This document shows, one piece after another, positions 1 through 6,001 of a DNA stretch of 9,294 bases. The stretch is taken from positions 1-9,294 of the forward strand of contig USHK01000036.1 in NCBI GenBank assembly GCA_900554375.1, written 5' to 3'. The translations under genes were made by a program, and so were the position numbers. The notes beneath the pieces were generated by a model. The model searched no databases, had not been told where the DNA came from, and saw nothing but the letters and a program-made list of their open reading frames with translations. The stretch's first letter is position 1, and the number at the start of each line of letters is the position of its first letter. Source of the stretch: an uncultured Sutterella sp. (lineage in GTDB: Bacteria > Pseudomonadota > Gammaproteobacteria > Burkholderiales > Burkholderiaceae_F).

Positions 1-43
1 ACGTAAGGAGTCGTCGGCAGCGTCAGATGTGTATAAGAGACAG
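1..43 (+). other. Nextera i5-side library adapter (non-biological)
   Basis: Positions 11-43 match the Illumina Nextera read 1 transposase adapter exactly. They end in the 19-base Tn5 mosaic end at 25-43 (AGATGTGTATAAGAGACAG). The eight bases before it (3-10, GTAAGGAG) equal the Nextera i5 index S505, and the first two bases (AC) are the end of the P5 arm. This is sequencing-library DNA left on the contig and should be trimmed. Native sequence begins at 44. Confidence 0.98.
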
Positions 44-1482
44 CCTTGGAACTCTGTCAGGAACTGCATCATCCAGCGATCGATGGGCCCGCTGAGGAGG
101 AGCACTTCGATGTCCTTTTTCTTGAAGAGTTCGAGCAGCGGGCTCTTAGCGGCTGCTTCTGGGGTATCACCGATCACGTAGTAAACGGTGTCCTGACCGG
201 TCTTCATACGACTGAGATAGCCTTCGAGGGTAACATCGGCTTTACCTTCACTTCCAGTGGAAACGAATCTCAGAAGTTTGGCAATACGTTCTTTATTCGT
301 CGGATCTTCACCGAGACCTTCTTTCAGCACGTTGCCGAACAATGCCCAGAACTTGTCATAATCGGAAGCTCTGTTGGCGGCAAGGTCTTCCAGCATGGAA
401 AGAACACGTTTCGTCGTACCGTCGCGAATAATGCGAAGGTCGCGGGTCTGCTGAAGAATTTCACGGCTGACGTTCAGCGGAAGGTCCTCGGAATCGATGA
501 CGCCTTTAATGAAGCGCAGATAGTGAGGCAGGAGCTGATTTGTGTCATCCATAATGAAAACACGTTTCACATAGAGCTTCACGCCGTGAACATTTTCTCT
601 GTCCCAAAGGTCGAACGGCGCGGCTGACGGTACATACAGAAGCTGGATGTACTCGTTCTTGCCTTCAACCTTATTGTGTGTCCAGCAGAGCGGATCGGTA
701 GAGTCATGGGAAACGTGGTGATAGAACTCTTTGTACTGGTCTTCTGTGATTTCATTCTTCGGACGAGCCCAAAGAGCAGCACCCGTGTTGATGGCTTCCC
801 ATTCTCCGGTGTCAATGACCTTATCGTCCTTATATTCATCCTTGCCCATCAAGATCGGCGTGGAGATATGGTCGGAATAGCGCTGAAGGATCGTGCGCAG
901 ACGATACTTGCTCACGAGATCGCGGTCCTCGCTCTTAACAGAGAGGATAACGTCCGTACCGAAATGATCACGAGTTGTGTTTTCAACCGTAAATTCGCCT
1001 TCGCCGCTGCTTTCCCACTTTGTGGCGGCATCAGCAGGGTCTCCGGCTTTACGGGTAATAACCGTTACCTTGTCGGCGATGATGAAGGAGGAATAAAAAC
1101 CGACACCAAACTGCCCGATAAGCTGAGAGTCTTTCTTTTGATCTCCGGATAGGCGTGCAAAGAATTCTCTTGTACCGCTCTTGGCGATAGTGCCTAAATG
1201 TTCAATCACTTCGGCACGTGTCATGCCGATACCGTCGTCGCTGACCGTAATTTCCTGCTTCTGTTCATCTACACCGACTCGAATCGAGGGGTGCGGATCG
1301 TCGGCAAGCAAAGAAGGATTGTCGATGGCGGCAAAACGCAGTTTGTCGATGGCATCCGAAGCGTTGGACACCAATTCACGCAAGAAAATCTCGCGATTGG
1401 AATAAAGAGAGTGCACCATTAAATGGAGCATCTGTTTCACCTCGGTTTGGAAACCGAGCGTCTCTTTCTTGTTTTCTGACAT
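44..1482 (-). CDS. htpG: Molecular chaperone HtpG (Hsp90), 3' end missing
   Basis: Bacterial Hsp90, a cytosolic ATP-dependent dimeric chaperone that remodels stressed client proteins. Reading down the minus strand from ATG at 1482 gives 479 codons without a stop before the adapter; the family is usually about 620-640 residues, so the C-terminal dimerisation domain (roughly 145-150 residues) is lost. The N-terminal GHKL ATPase is clear: [12 protein letters not shown] (residues 33-44) with the catalytic Glu36 and Asn40, SDDGIGM (81-87) with the nucleotide-binding Asp82, the lid GTIAKSGT (97-104), and [11 protein letters not shown] (123-133). The middle domain follows, and the fragment ends in [10 protein letters not shown]. 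The start is supported by AGAGG (complement of 1492-1496) nine bases upstream. A sigma-32-like promoter lies just upstream. The truncation coincides with library adapter and is technical, not a pseudogene. Confidence 0.97.
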
Positions 1483-1515
1483 TAAGCGATACCTCTTCTT
1501 AATAGTTCATGCTTA

Positions 1516-1550
1516 TGACACTATTTGGTGCCACTTTTCGTATTTTCAAC
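1516..1550 (-). promoter_or_regulatory. Candidate sigma-32 (heat-shock) promoter of htpG
   Basis: On the minus strand, GTTGAAA (complement of 1544-1550) is followed after 13 bases by CACCAAAT (complement of 1523-1530). The sigma-32 consensus is CTTGAAA, 13-15 bases, CCCCATNT, so the match is six of seven in the -35 element and about six of eight in the -10 element. Transcription would start near 1516, about 34 bases before the htpG ATG. htpG is a classical sigma-32 target in Proteobacteria, which supports the call. It was found by eye only. Confidence 0.5.
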
Positions 1551-1683
1551 CTCTGGTGATGTAAGATTTTTCGAATGCGGGCAATAAGGGGAGTGAGTAT
1601 CACCACTTCTGCCCATTTTGGTTTTCCTGTCCCCGCAATAAAAGCTGCCACAAACAGCTCAACTACAAGGTTTGAATATTTAA

Positions 1684-1709
1684 GGAGCCCCATGGCTCCC
1701 GTGTTTTTT
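1684..1709 (+). promoter_or_regulatory. Attenuator-like hairpin plus T-run in the aminotransferase leader
   Basis: GGAGCC (1684-1689) pairs perfectly with GGCTCC (1694-1699) around a CCAT loop, and six T residues follow at 1704-1709 after a four-base gap. The shape is that of a weak intrinsic terminator, but it lies only 22 bases before the aminotransferase start and no plus-strand gene precedes it. The stem also covers a Shine-Dalgarno-like AAGGAG (1682-1687) and the loop holds part of an ATG (1692). A smaller hairpin (AGCTG 1643-1647, CAGCT 1655-1659) lies upstream. Regulation by attenuation or by sequestering a ribosome site is possible but unproven. Confidence 0.35.
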
Positions 1710-1739
1710 ATTTATCGCAGGAATGCGCACTATGTCTGA
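1692..1739 (+). CDS. Possible 15-residue leader peptide coupled to the aminotransferase
   Basis: ATG at 1692 follows AAGGAG (1682-1687) by four bases and opens a 15-codon frame, MAPVFFIYRRNAHYV, ending with TGA at 1737-1739. It overlaps the aminotransferase start codon (1732) by eight bases in another frame, an arrangement typical of translational coupling. Five of 15 residues are Phe, Tyr or His, reminiscent of leader peptides that sense aromatic amino acid supply. The start codon and ribosome site sit inside a hairpin (1684-1699). A 15-codon frame can arise by chance and the spacing is short, so this is a candidate only. Confidence 0.3.
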   Translation: MAPVFFIYRRNAHYV

Positions 1740-2931
1740 CAATTCTTTAACACCTCCGAAATCAATCCGCGCAAGGTCCTCTCAGCGTTCTATTATTCGT
1801 GAACTTCTTAAGTTAGCCAGCCAGCCCGATGTTATTTCTTTTGCCGGCGGCCTTCCCTCCCCGAAGAGCTTCCCGGTTAAAGCCATTGAAAAAGCAACCG
1901 ACTGGGTTTTAGAAACCGAGGGTGCGCGCGCCCTCCAGTACTCCAGCACCGAGGGTGAACCCGCTCTTCGCAAGGCCATTGCTGCTCACGAAGCTGAATT
2001 GGGCGCTCCCGTCGATCCCGACTGCATTCAAATCGTTTCCGGTTCTCAGCAGGCTTTGGATTTGATGGCTCTCGCTTACATCGATGAAGGTTCAAAAGTA
2101 GCCGTTGAAGATCCGACTTACCTTGGCGCCCTGTCAGCCTTCAAACTTCAGCGTCCTGAATTTGTGACCCTGCCTACAGATGAGCACGGTTTAAATCCCG
2201 ATTTAATCGGGCCTGAATTCAGCGGTATTCGCTTTGCTTACGTCATGCCGACTTTCCAAAACCCGACCGGCATCACAATCACGGAAGAAAGACGTAAAAA
2301 ACTCGCTGAGAAAGCTCGTGAATACGATTTCTGGATTTTGGAAGACAATCCTTACGGAGAGCTGTGGTATGACCGTCAGCCTCCAAAAGCGATTCGCTGC
2401 TATGCTCCTGAACGCACATTGACGATGGGCACTTTCTCCAAAGTTCTCTCCCCCGGGTTCCGTTTGGGCTACATCATCGGACCGAAGACTGCGCTCGATC
2501 CTCTGACAACGATTAAGCAGGCCGTCGACCTTCATACTTCGACTTTCACACAGCTCATTTCTGCCCGCTGCTTAGACGAAGGTCTGATGAAGACTCACAT
2601 GCCGGACGTCCGCGCGCTTTACAGAACGCAGTGCCACTGTATGCTCGACGCTTTAGAGCGTTACTTCCCGAAAGGAACGACTTGGACTAAACCGGACGGC
2701 GGTATGTTCATTTGGGTGACATTGCCAGACTATTTCAACACAGATGACATGATGAAAGAAGCCCTCGACAGGAAGGTTGCTTATGTTCCGAGTTCCGCTT
2801 TCTACGCCAATGAACCTAAGTACAACCAAATGCGTTTGTCTTTCGTAACCGTACCGCCGGAAAAGATTGACCAGGGCGTCAAAGTTTTGGCAGAACTCGT
2901 TAAAGAAAAAATGGCTGCTCACAACGCTTAA
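1732..2931 (+). CDS. PLP-dependent aminotransferase, LysN/Aro8-like (COG1167 type)
   Basis: Fold-type I PLP transaminase of the group that includes 2-aminoadipate (LysN) and aromatic aminotransferases; it exchanges an amino group between an amino acid and a 2-oxo acid in the cytosol. With the start at 1732 it has 399 residues, normal for the family. Visible motifs (numbered from that start): FAGGLP near 37-42, LQYSSTEG near 68-75, GSQQALD near 104-110 (phosphate loop), FQNPTG with Asn177, LEDNPY with Asp205 and Tyr208, FSK with the Schiff-base Lys237, GFRLGY with Arg244, and QMRLSF with the substrate-carboxylate Arg368. No MocR-type DNA-binding domain is present. ATG 1732 is preferred over ATG 1723 because AGGA (1719-1722) is nine bases from the former and abuts the latter. 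It is monocistronic, with a terminator at 2955. The exact substrate cannot be read from the sequence; aromatic, branched-chain and 2-aminoadipate are all possible. Confidence 0.92.
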   Translation: MSDNSLTPPKSIRARSSQRSIIRELLKLASQPDVISFAGGLPSPKSFPVKAIEKATDWVLETEGARALQYSSTEGEPALRKAIAAHEAELGAPVDPDCIQIVSGSQQALDLMALAYIDEGSKVAVEDPTYLGALSAFKLQRPEFVTLPTDEHGLNPDLIGPEFSGIRFAYVMPTFQNPTGITITEERRKKLAEKAREYDFWILEDNPYGELWYDRQPPKAIRCYAPERTLTMGTFSKVLSPGFRLGYIIGPKTALDPLTTIKQAVDLHTSTFTQLISARCLDEGLMKTHMPDVRALYRTQCHCMLDALERYFPKGTTWTKPDGGMFIWVTLPDYFNTDDMMKEALDRKVAYVPSSAFYANEPKYNQMRLSFVTVPPEKIDQGVKVLAELVKEKMAAHNA

Positions 2932-2954
2932 TTCGCGTTAAACAGTTCGATGCC

Positions 2955-2981
2955 AACAGGTCCTCCGGGACCTGTTTTGTT
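2955..2981 (+). terminator. Intrinsic terminator of the aminotransferase gene
   Basis: AACAGGTCC (2955-2963) pairs perfectly over nine bases with GGACCTGTT (2968-2976), loop TCCG, followed by a TTTTGTT tract (2975-2981). It lies 23 bases past the aminotransferase stop codon. Confidence 0.85.
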
Positions 2982-2988
2982 ATCCGGG

Positions 2989-3017
2989 AAAAGACAGCGG
3001 CCGGAGAATCCGGCCGC
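2989..3017 (-). terminator. Intrinsic terminator of the flavoprotein reductase gene
   Basis: On the minus strand GCGGCCGGA and TCCGGCCGC (complements of 3009-3017 and 2997-3005) form a perfect nine-pair GC-rich stem with a three-base loop. TGTC and then four T residues (complement of 2989-2992) follow. It lies 24 bases after the reductase stop codon. The stem is strong but the T-run short. It sits tail to tail with the aminotransferase terminator. Confidence 0.78.
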
Positions 3018-3041
3018 ACTCGTCAATTAATTGACTTCTTC

Positions 3042-5207
3042 TTATTTATGAGCAACTGCAGACTTAGCCGCAATTCTGCCGAACGTTAAAACGTCAGCCG
3101 TGGCATTGCCGCCTAAACGGTTAGAGCCATGGATGCCGCCTGTCACTTCTCCGGCTGCATAGAGACCCGGGATCGGTTTGCCGTTCTTATCCAAAACCTG
3201 AGCACTGGTCGAAATCTGAAGACCGCCCATGGTGTGGTGGATAGAAGGTGCACGCGGTGTAGCATAGAACGGAGGTTTGACGATAGGACGGTCAAAGAGT
3301 TTGCGTCCGAACTTCGGATCGTTCTTGGCCTCTACCATCTTATTGAATTCAGCCACTGTGGCTTCGAGCTTGTCAGCAGGCATGCCGAGCTGTTTAGCCA
3401 AATCAGCTAAGGAATCTGCCTTATAAATACGGCCGATGCTGACCAGAGTTTCAACGTCTTCGTTAAAGCTGTTGAGCGGTTTAACGATCGAAGAGTCGTT
3501 GATGTCATAAACCACACCGCCGGGCTGCTTCTTAATTGCGGCAACGAATTCGTCGCGGCGTGCATCTTCCTTCACGAAGCGTTCGCCGTTCTTGTTAACA
3601 TCGATCACATCATCCAGACCGGACATCTTGCGGGCACGGCCCTGCAGAGCGCCGGTACCCGGAGTTGCCAGCGGATAGACCTGAACGTAGTTCATACCGG
3701 TTGTGTCAGCACCATGTCTTGTGGCAATGACGATACCGTCACCCGTAGCACCTGGCTGGTTCGTGGAAACCATTTCCGGAGTGAGATGCGGAGCGGACTT
3801 CTGGCGCATTTCTTTGTTCTGAGAATAACCGCCGGTGGCGAGGATGACACCGTCTTTAGACGTGAATTCGTATTTATTGCCGACTTTGTCAGTTGCCGTA
3901 ACACCGATCACGCGACCCTTGTCATTGAGGATAAGGTCTTGGACACGCATTCCGAGCTTAAAGCTGACGCCTTGTTTGACGGCAGACTGATACAGAGGAT
4001 CAATCAAGCCGAGTCCTGCAGGAGCATCGAGTTGGTGGGTACGCTGCCAGAGTGCGCCGGCGCCCTGACTGACTCGGTCCATCACCGGAGATCCTTTGGA
4101 CTGCATCCAGTGAAGCGTATCCAGCACGTTATTGGAATACTGTCTGATCAGAGGAATCTGACCGACTTTGTCACCGCCGTTGTAAGTCTGGAGGGCATGC
4201 CATTCGGGGCAGTCAAAGAGAGTCTTAGAACCGCTCTTCAAGTAGGCTTCATATTTTGCTTTGACATCGGCCATCAGCTTGGCATGTTCTTCGCTGACAG
4301 GCTTTTCGCTAATTGCCTTAACAACAGCTTCCTTCAAAGTTTCTGTCATCGGTAGTGCTTTTTGTCTGTCGGGATCGGCAGCATTAAATGCTGATGCGCA
4401 GCGAAGCGTGTTTCCGCCGATCACCGGCATTTTTTCCAAAACCAACACATTCTTTACGCCCAGATCTTTAGCTGTTACCGCTGCAGAGAGGCCGGCGCCT
4501 CCAGCTCCGACGATGATGAGATCGGCGCTTCCTTTGGTAACCCCGGCGACCTTCTTAATTTTTTCAGGAACCGGTTTCTGGAAAGCAGCTATGTCGCCGC
4601 CGGCTTTTTCAATCGCCTGAGCAATAGCGGTTTTCAATGCAGTGCTGGTCACCGTTGCGCCCGCTATGTTATCGACATTCAATGTCTGATATTTGAGAAC
4701 GTCTTTACCTATTTCACGGATTGCCGTGTCTCCAAGATACTTCGTTTCTCTTTGGCCGGGAGTCTTAATGTCGGTGATCTTATTGTCTTTAATCGTCACT
4801 TCCACCGTCAGCCAGCCGTTGTTGCCATAAGCTTTGCCTTCGAATGTTCCGTTTTTGAGAGCCAAGGGTGCGGCTTTCTTACCCTGGGCTTGGTTCAAAC
4901 ATTCCTGAACTGCCTTCTTAATAGCGGCAGAGGAGACAGATGCGCCTGCAATCCCCTGGACATCAGCAGATTGGGCTTTAATGATGGCTGAGGGAAGTGC
5001 GGCAACAGCCTTTGAACCGATTCCTTCGGTTTCTTTTTGATCAATGATCTTTACTGAAAGAATTTTGTCAGATGAAGTTGTGACTTCAACCTTAACGGGT
5101 CCATTCTGACCCGCAATGGCAGCGGTATAAGTGCCGGGGGTGTAAGCATATGCGCCGGTAGAAACGGCTGCAAGCAAAACTGAGGCAGCAATTACGGATA
5201 ATTTCAT
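3042..5207 (-). CDS. Exported flavoprotein reductase (FMN-FMN-FAD; fumarate/urocanate reductase family)
   Basis: Probable periplasmic terminal reductase that moves electrons through FMN domains to an FAD active site, reducing the double bond of an unsaturated carboxylate in anaerobic respiration. Among 721 residues: a Sec signal peptide (1-21, cut after AYA); FMN-binding domain 1 (about 25-104, GAS with Ser90); FMN-binding domain 2 (about 118-202, GAT with Thr185, the type of site flavinylated by ApbE); then an FAD_binding_2 fumarate-reductase domain (about 228-720) with GAGGAG (234-239) and Glu258. Likely catalytic residues by analogy with the Shewanella fumarate reductase Fcc3 are Arg551, His657 (HHTMGG) and Arg697 (HGSNRLGG). 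The usual active-site His is Tyr511 (QVYP), as I recall for urocanate reductase, so fumarate is not a safe substrate call. No CXXCH haem motif exists; only one FMN domain is usual in this family. The start is set by AAGGAG (complement of 5216-5221), eight bases before ATG. No partner gene is adjacent. Confidence 0.93.
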   Translation of the reverse strand: MKLSVIAASVLLAAVSTGAYAYTPGTYTAAIAGQNGPVKVEVTTSSDKILSVKIIDQKETEGIGSKAVAALPSAIIKAQSADVQGIAGASVSSAAIKKAVQECLNQAQGKKAAPLALKNGTFEGKAYGNNGWLTVEVTIKDNKITDIKTPGQRETKYLGDTAIREIGKDVLKYQTLNVDNIAGATVTSTALKTAIAQAIEKAGGDIAAFQKPVPEKIKKVAGVTKGSADLIIVGAGGAGLSAAVTAKDLGVKNVLVLEKMPVIGGNTLRCASAFNAADPDRQKALPMTETLKEAVVKAISEKPVSEEHAKLMADVKAKYEAYLKSGSKTLFDCPEWHALQTYNGGDKVGQIPLIRQYSNNVLDTLHWMQSKGSPVMDRVSQGAGALWQRTHQLDAPAGLGLIDPLYQSAVKQGVSFKLGMRVQDLILNDKGRVIGVTATDKVGNKYEFTSKDGVILATGGYSQNKEMRQKSAPHLTPEMVSTNQPGATGDGIVIATRHGADTTGMNYVQVYPLATPGTGALQGRARKMSGLDDVIDVNKNGERFVKEDARRDEFVAAIKKQPGGVVYDINDSSIVKPLNSFNEDVETLVSIGRIYKADSLADLAKQLGMPADKLEATVAEFNKMVEAKNDPKFGRKLFDRPIVKPPFYATPRAPSIHHTMGGLQISTSAQVLDKNGKPIPGLYAAGEVTGGIHGSNRLGGNATADVLTFGRIAAKSAVAHK

Positions 5208-5225
5208 GATTAATTCTCCTTAATC

Positions 5226-5272
5226 CAAAGTCAAACATGGCAAAAATCCCTCTTTTTTACCGTTTGACCTTG
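5226..5272 (-). promoter_or_regulatory. Imperfect inverted repeat just upstream of the reductase ribosome site
   Basis: CAAAGTCAAAC (5226-5236) and GTTTGACCTTG (5262-5272) are inverted copies matching at 10 of 11 positions, with 25 bases between them. The pair begins only five bases upstream of the reductase Shine-Dalgarno. It could be a pair of operator half-sites (arm centres 36 bases apart, between three and four helical turns) or the stem of a structured 5' leader. The binding protein is unknown. Confidence 0.4.
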
Positions 5273-5709
5273 ATTTAGTCCTAGGAATACCTGTCCTAAA
5301 AATCTTATGGAGGACGACAAGATCGGAAGCTCTAAAAAGAACCTAAAAATACCGGGTGCTTCCTTCAAGTATTGTTTTTGTTCTTTTTTCTTTTTGTTTC
5401 GCGATGAAATATAGTGCTGCTGCCTAGCGTTGTAAAGAGTATTTTGTCGCTTGCTAAGGGTTTGTTCCTAATCGTTTAAGCCTAAATTTGTCTTGAGAAC
5501 GGTAGAAAAATTTTGCTGCAAAAAATTCATTATTTCTACACAAAATGGGAATTGTAAGAAATTACTACTAAGTCCGTCTTGAATCCCTATTTTCTCGTCA
5601 AGTTCTAGGGACCATTTCTAAATTTGGAATAACTCGTGTCTTATACGCACAGCAATTTTTTTAGGGAGAACGCCTCGTTATTCTCTCAGTTAAAAACGGG
5701 GTTTGATTT

Positions 5710-5738
5710 TTTACAAAAACACGCTGAGTCCTTAAACT
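5710..5738 (+). promoter_or_regulatory. Candidate sigma-70 promoter of mop
   Basis: TTTACA (5710-5715, five of six to TTGACA) is followed after exactly 17 bases by TAAACT (5733-5738, four of six to TATAAT). The start of transcription would be near 5745, giving a leader of about 30 bases. A TGATT-TTT-AATCA dyad (5744-5756) overlies the predicted start point and could bind a repressor. Confidence 0.45.
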
Positions 5739-5775
5739 ACCGCTGATTTTTAATCAATTAACTCAAGGAAATTAA

Positions 5776-5988
5776 ATGAAATTATCCGCACGTAACGTTC
5801 TCGAAGGCAAAGTTCTCTCTATCAAAAAAGGCCCTGTTTCTACAGAAGTTGATATCGAGACAAAAGGCGGCGAACGCGTTGTTGCTTCTATTACGACCGC
5901 TTCTGCTGACTCTTTGAAACTCGAAGTTGGTAAGAAAGTCTATGCTGTTATCAAGGCTTCCAACGTTATGGTTGGCACAGACGAGTAA
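5776..5988 (+). CDS. mop: Molybdate-binding Mop (molbindin) protein
   Basis: A 70-residue single TOBE/Mop domain protein. Molbindins assemble into hexamers in the cytosol that bind molybdate or tungstate between subunits and buffer the oxyanion for molybdopterin cofactor synthesis. The sequence opens with the family signature SARNVLEGKV (residues 4-13) and continues through KKGPVSTEVDIE and VVASITTASADSLKL to VGKKVYAVIKASNVMVG, so the domain is complete with nothing else attached. AAGGA (5765-5769) lies six bases before the ATG. It is a lone gene: no modABC or modE is next to it in the window. A sigma-70-like promoter precedes it and a 14-pair terminator follows. The first 13 bases of the reading frame are identical to those of the divergent reductase gene. 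Confidence 0.93.
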   Translation: MKLSARNVLEGKVLSIKKGPVSTEVDIETKGGERVVASITTASADSLKLEVGKKVYAVIKASNVMVGTDE

Positions 5989-6001
5989 TTATCGTTAGTC
6001 C

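Larger units (their letters stand above)
5208..5775. other. Long AT-rich divergent intergenic control region, no gene seen
   Basis: These 568 bases separate the divergent reductase and mop genes and carry no convincing reading frame or RNA gene. Visible structure: an 11-base imperfect inverted repeat (5226-5236 and 5262-5272), a GTCCTA direct repeat 15 bases apart (5278 and 5293), a 28-base T-rich tract (5372-5399, rich in T-runs broken by C and G), TCCCTA/TAGGGA inverted arms (5584-5589 and 5606-5611), a sigma-70-like promoter for mop (5710-5738), and an AT dyad at 5744-5756. I found no convincing promoter for the reductase. The length is large for a compact genome and suggests regulated promoters or an unannotated small RNA. 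Confidence 0.7.

Noticed and set aside
46..627. Long plus-strand frame of 193 codons opposite htpG
   Set aside because: The opposite strand encodes unmistakable HtpG throughout; this is an antisense shadow.
1499..1693. 64-codon minus-strand frame between the aminotransferase and htpG
   Set aside because: It spans the likely htpG promoter and the leader hairpin, has a ribosome-like site only two bases from its ATG, and the protein looks like no family I know.
1723..1731. Upstream ATG of the aminotransferase at 1723
   Set aside because: The AGGA ribosome site directly abuts this ATG, too close for initiation, while ATG 1732 is nine bases away from it.
3714..4355. 213-codon plus-strand frame opposite the flavoprotein reductase
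   Set aside because: It is antisense to conserved FAD-domain sequence, lacks a ribosome site and resembles no protein family.
5319..5332. GATCGGAAGCTC resembles the start of the TruSeq adapter
   Set aside because: The TruSeq sequence reads GATCGGAAGAGC; the match breaks after nine bases and AT-rich genomic-looking sequence continues on both sides, so it is chance similarity.
5600..5775. ModE-type operator before mop
   Set aside because: I searched for a palindrome of the ATCGCTATATA kind and found none; the nearest dyad (5744-5756) looks more FNR-like and is itself weak.
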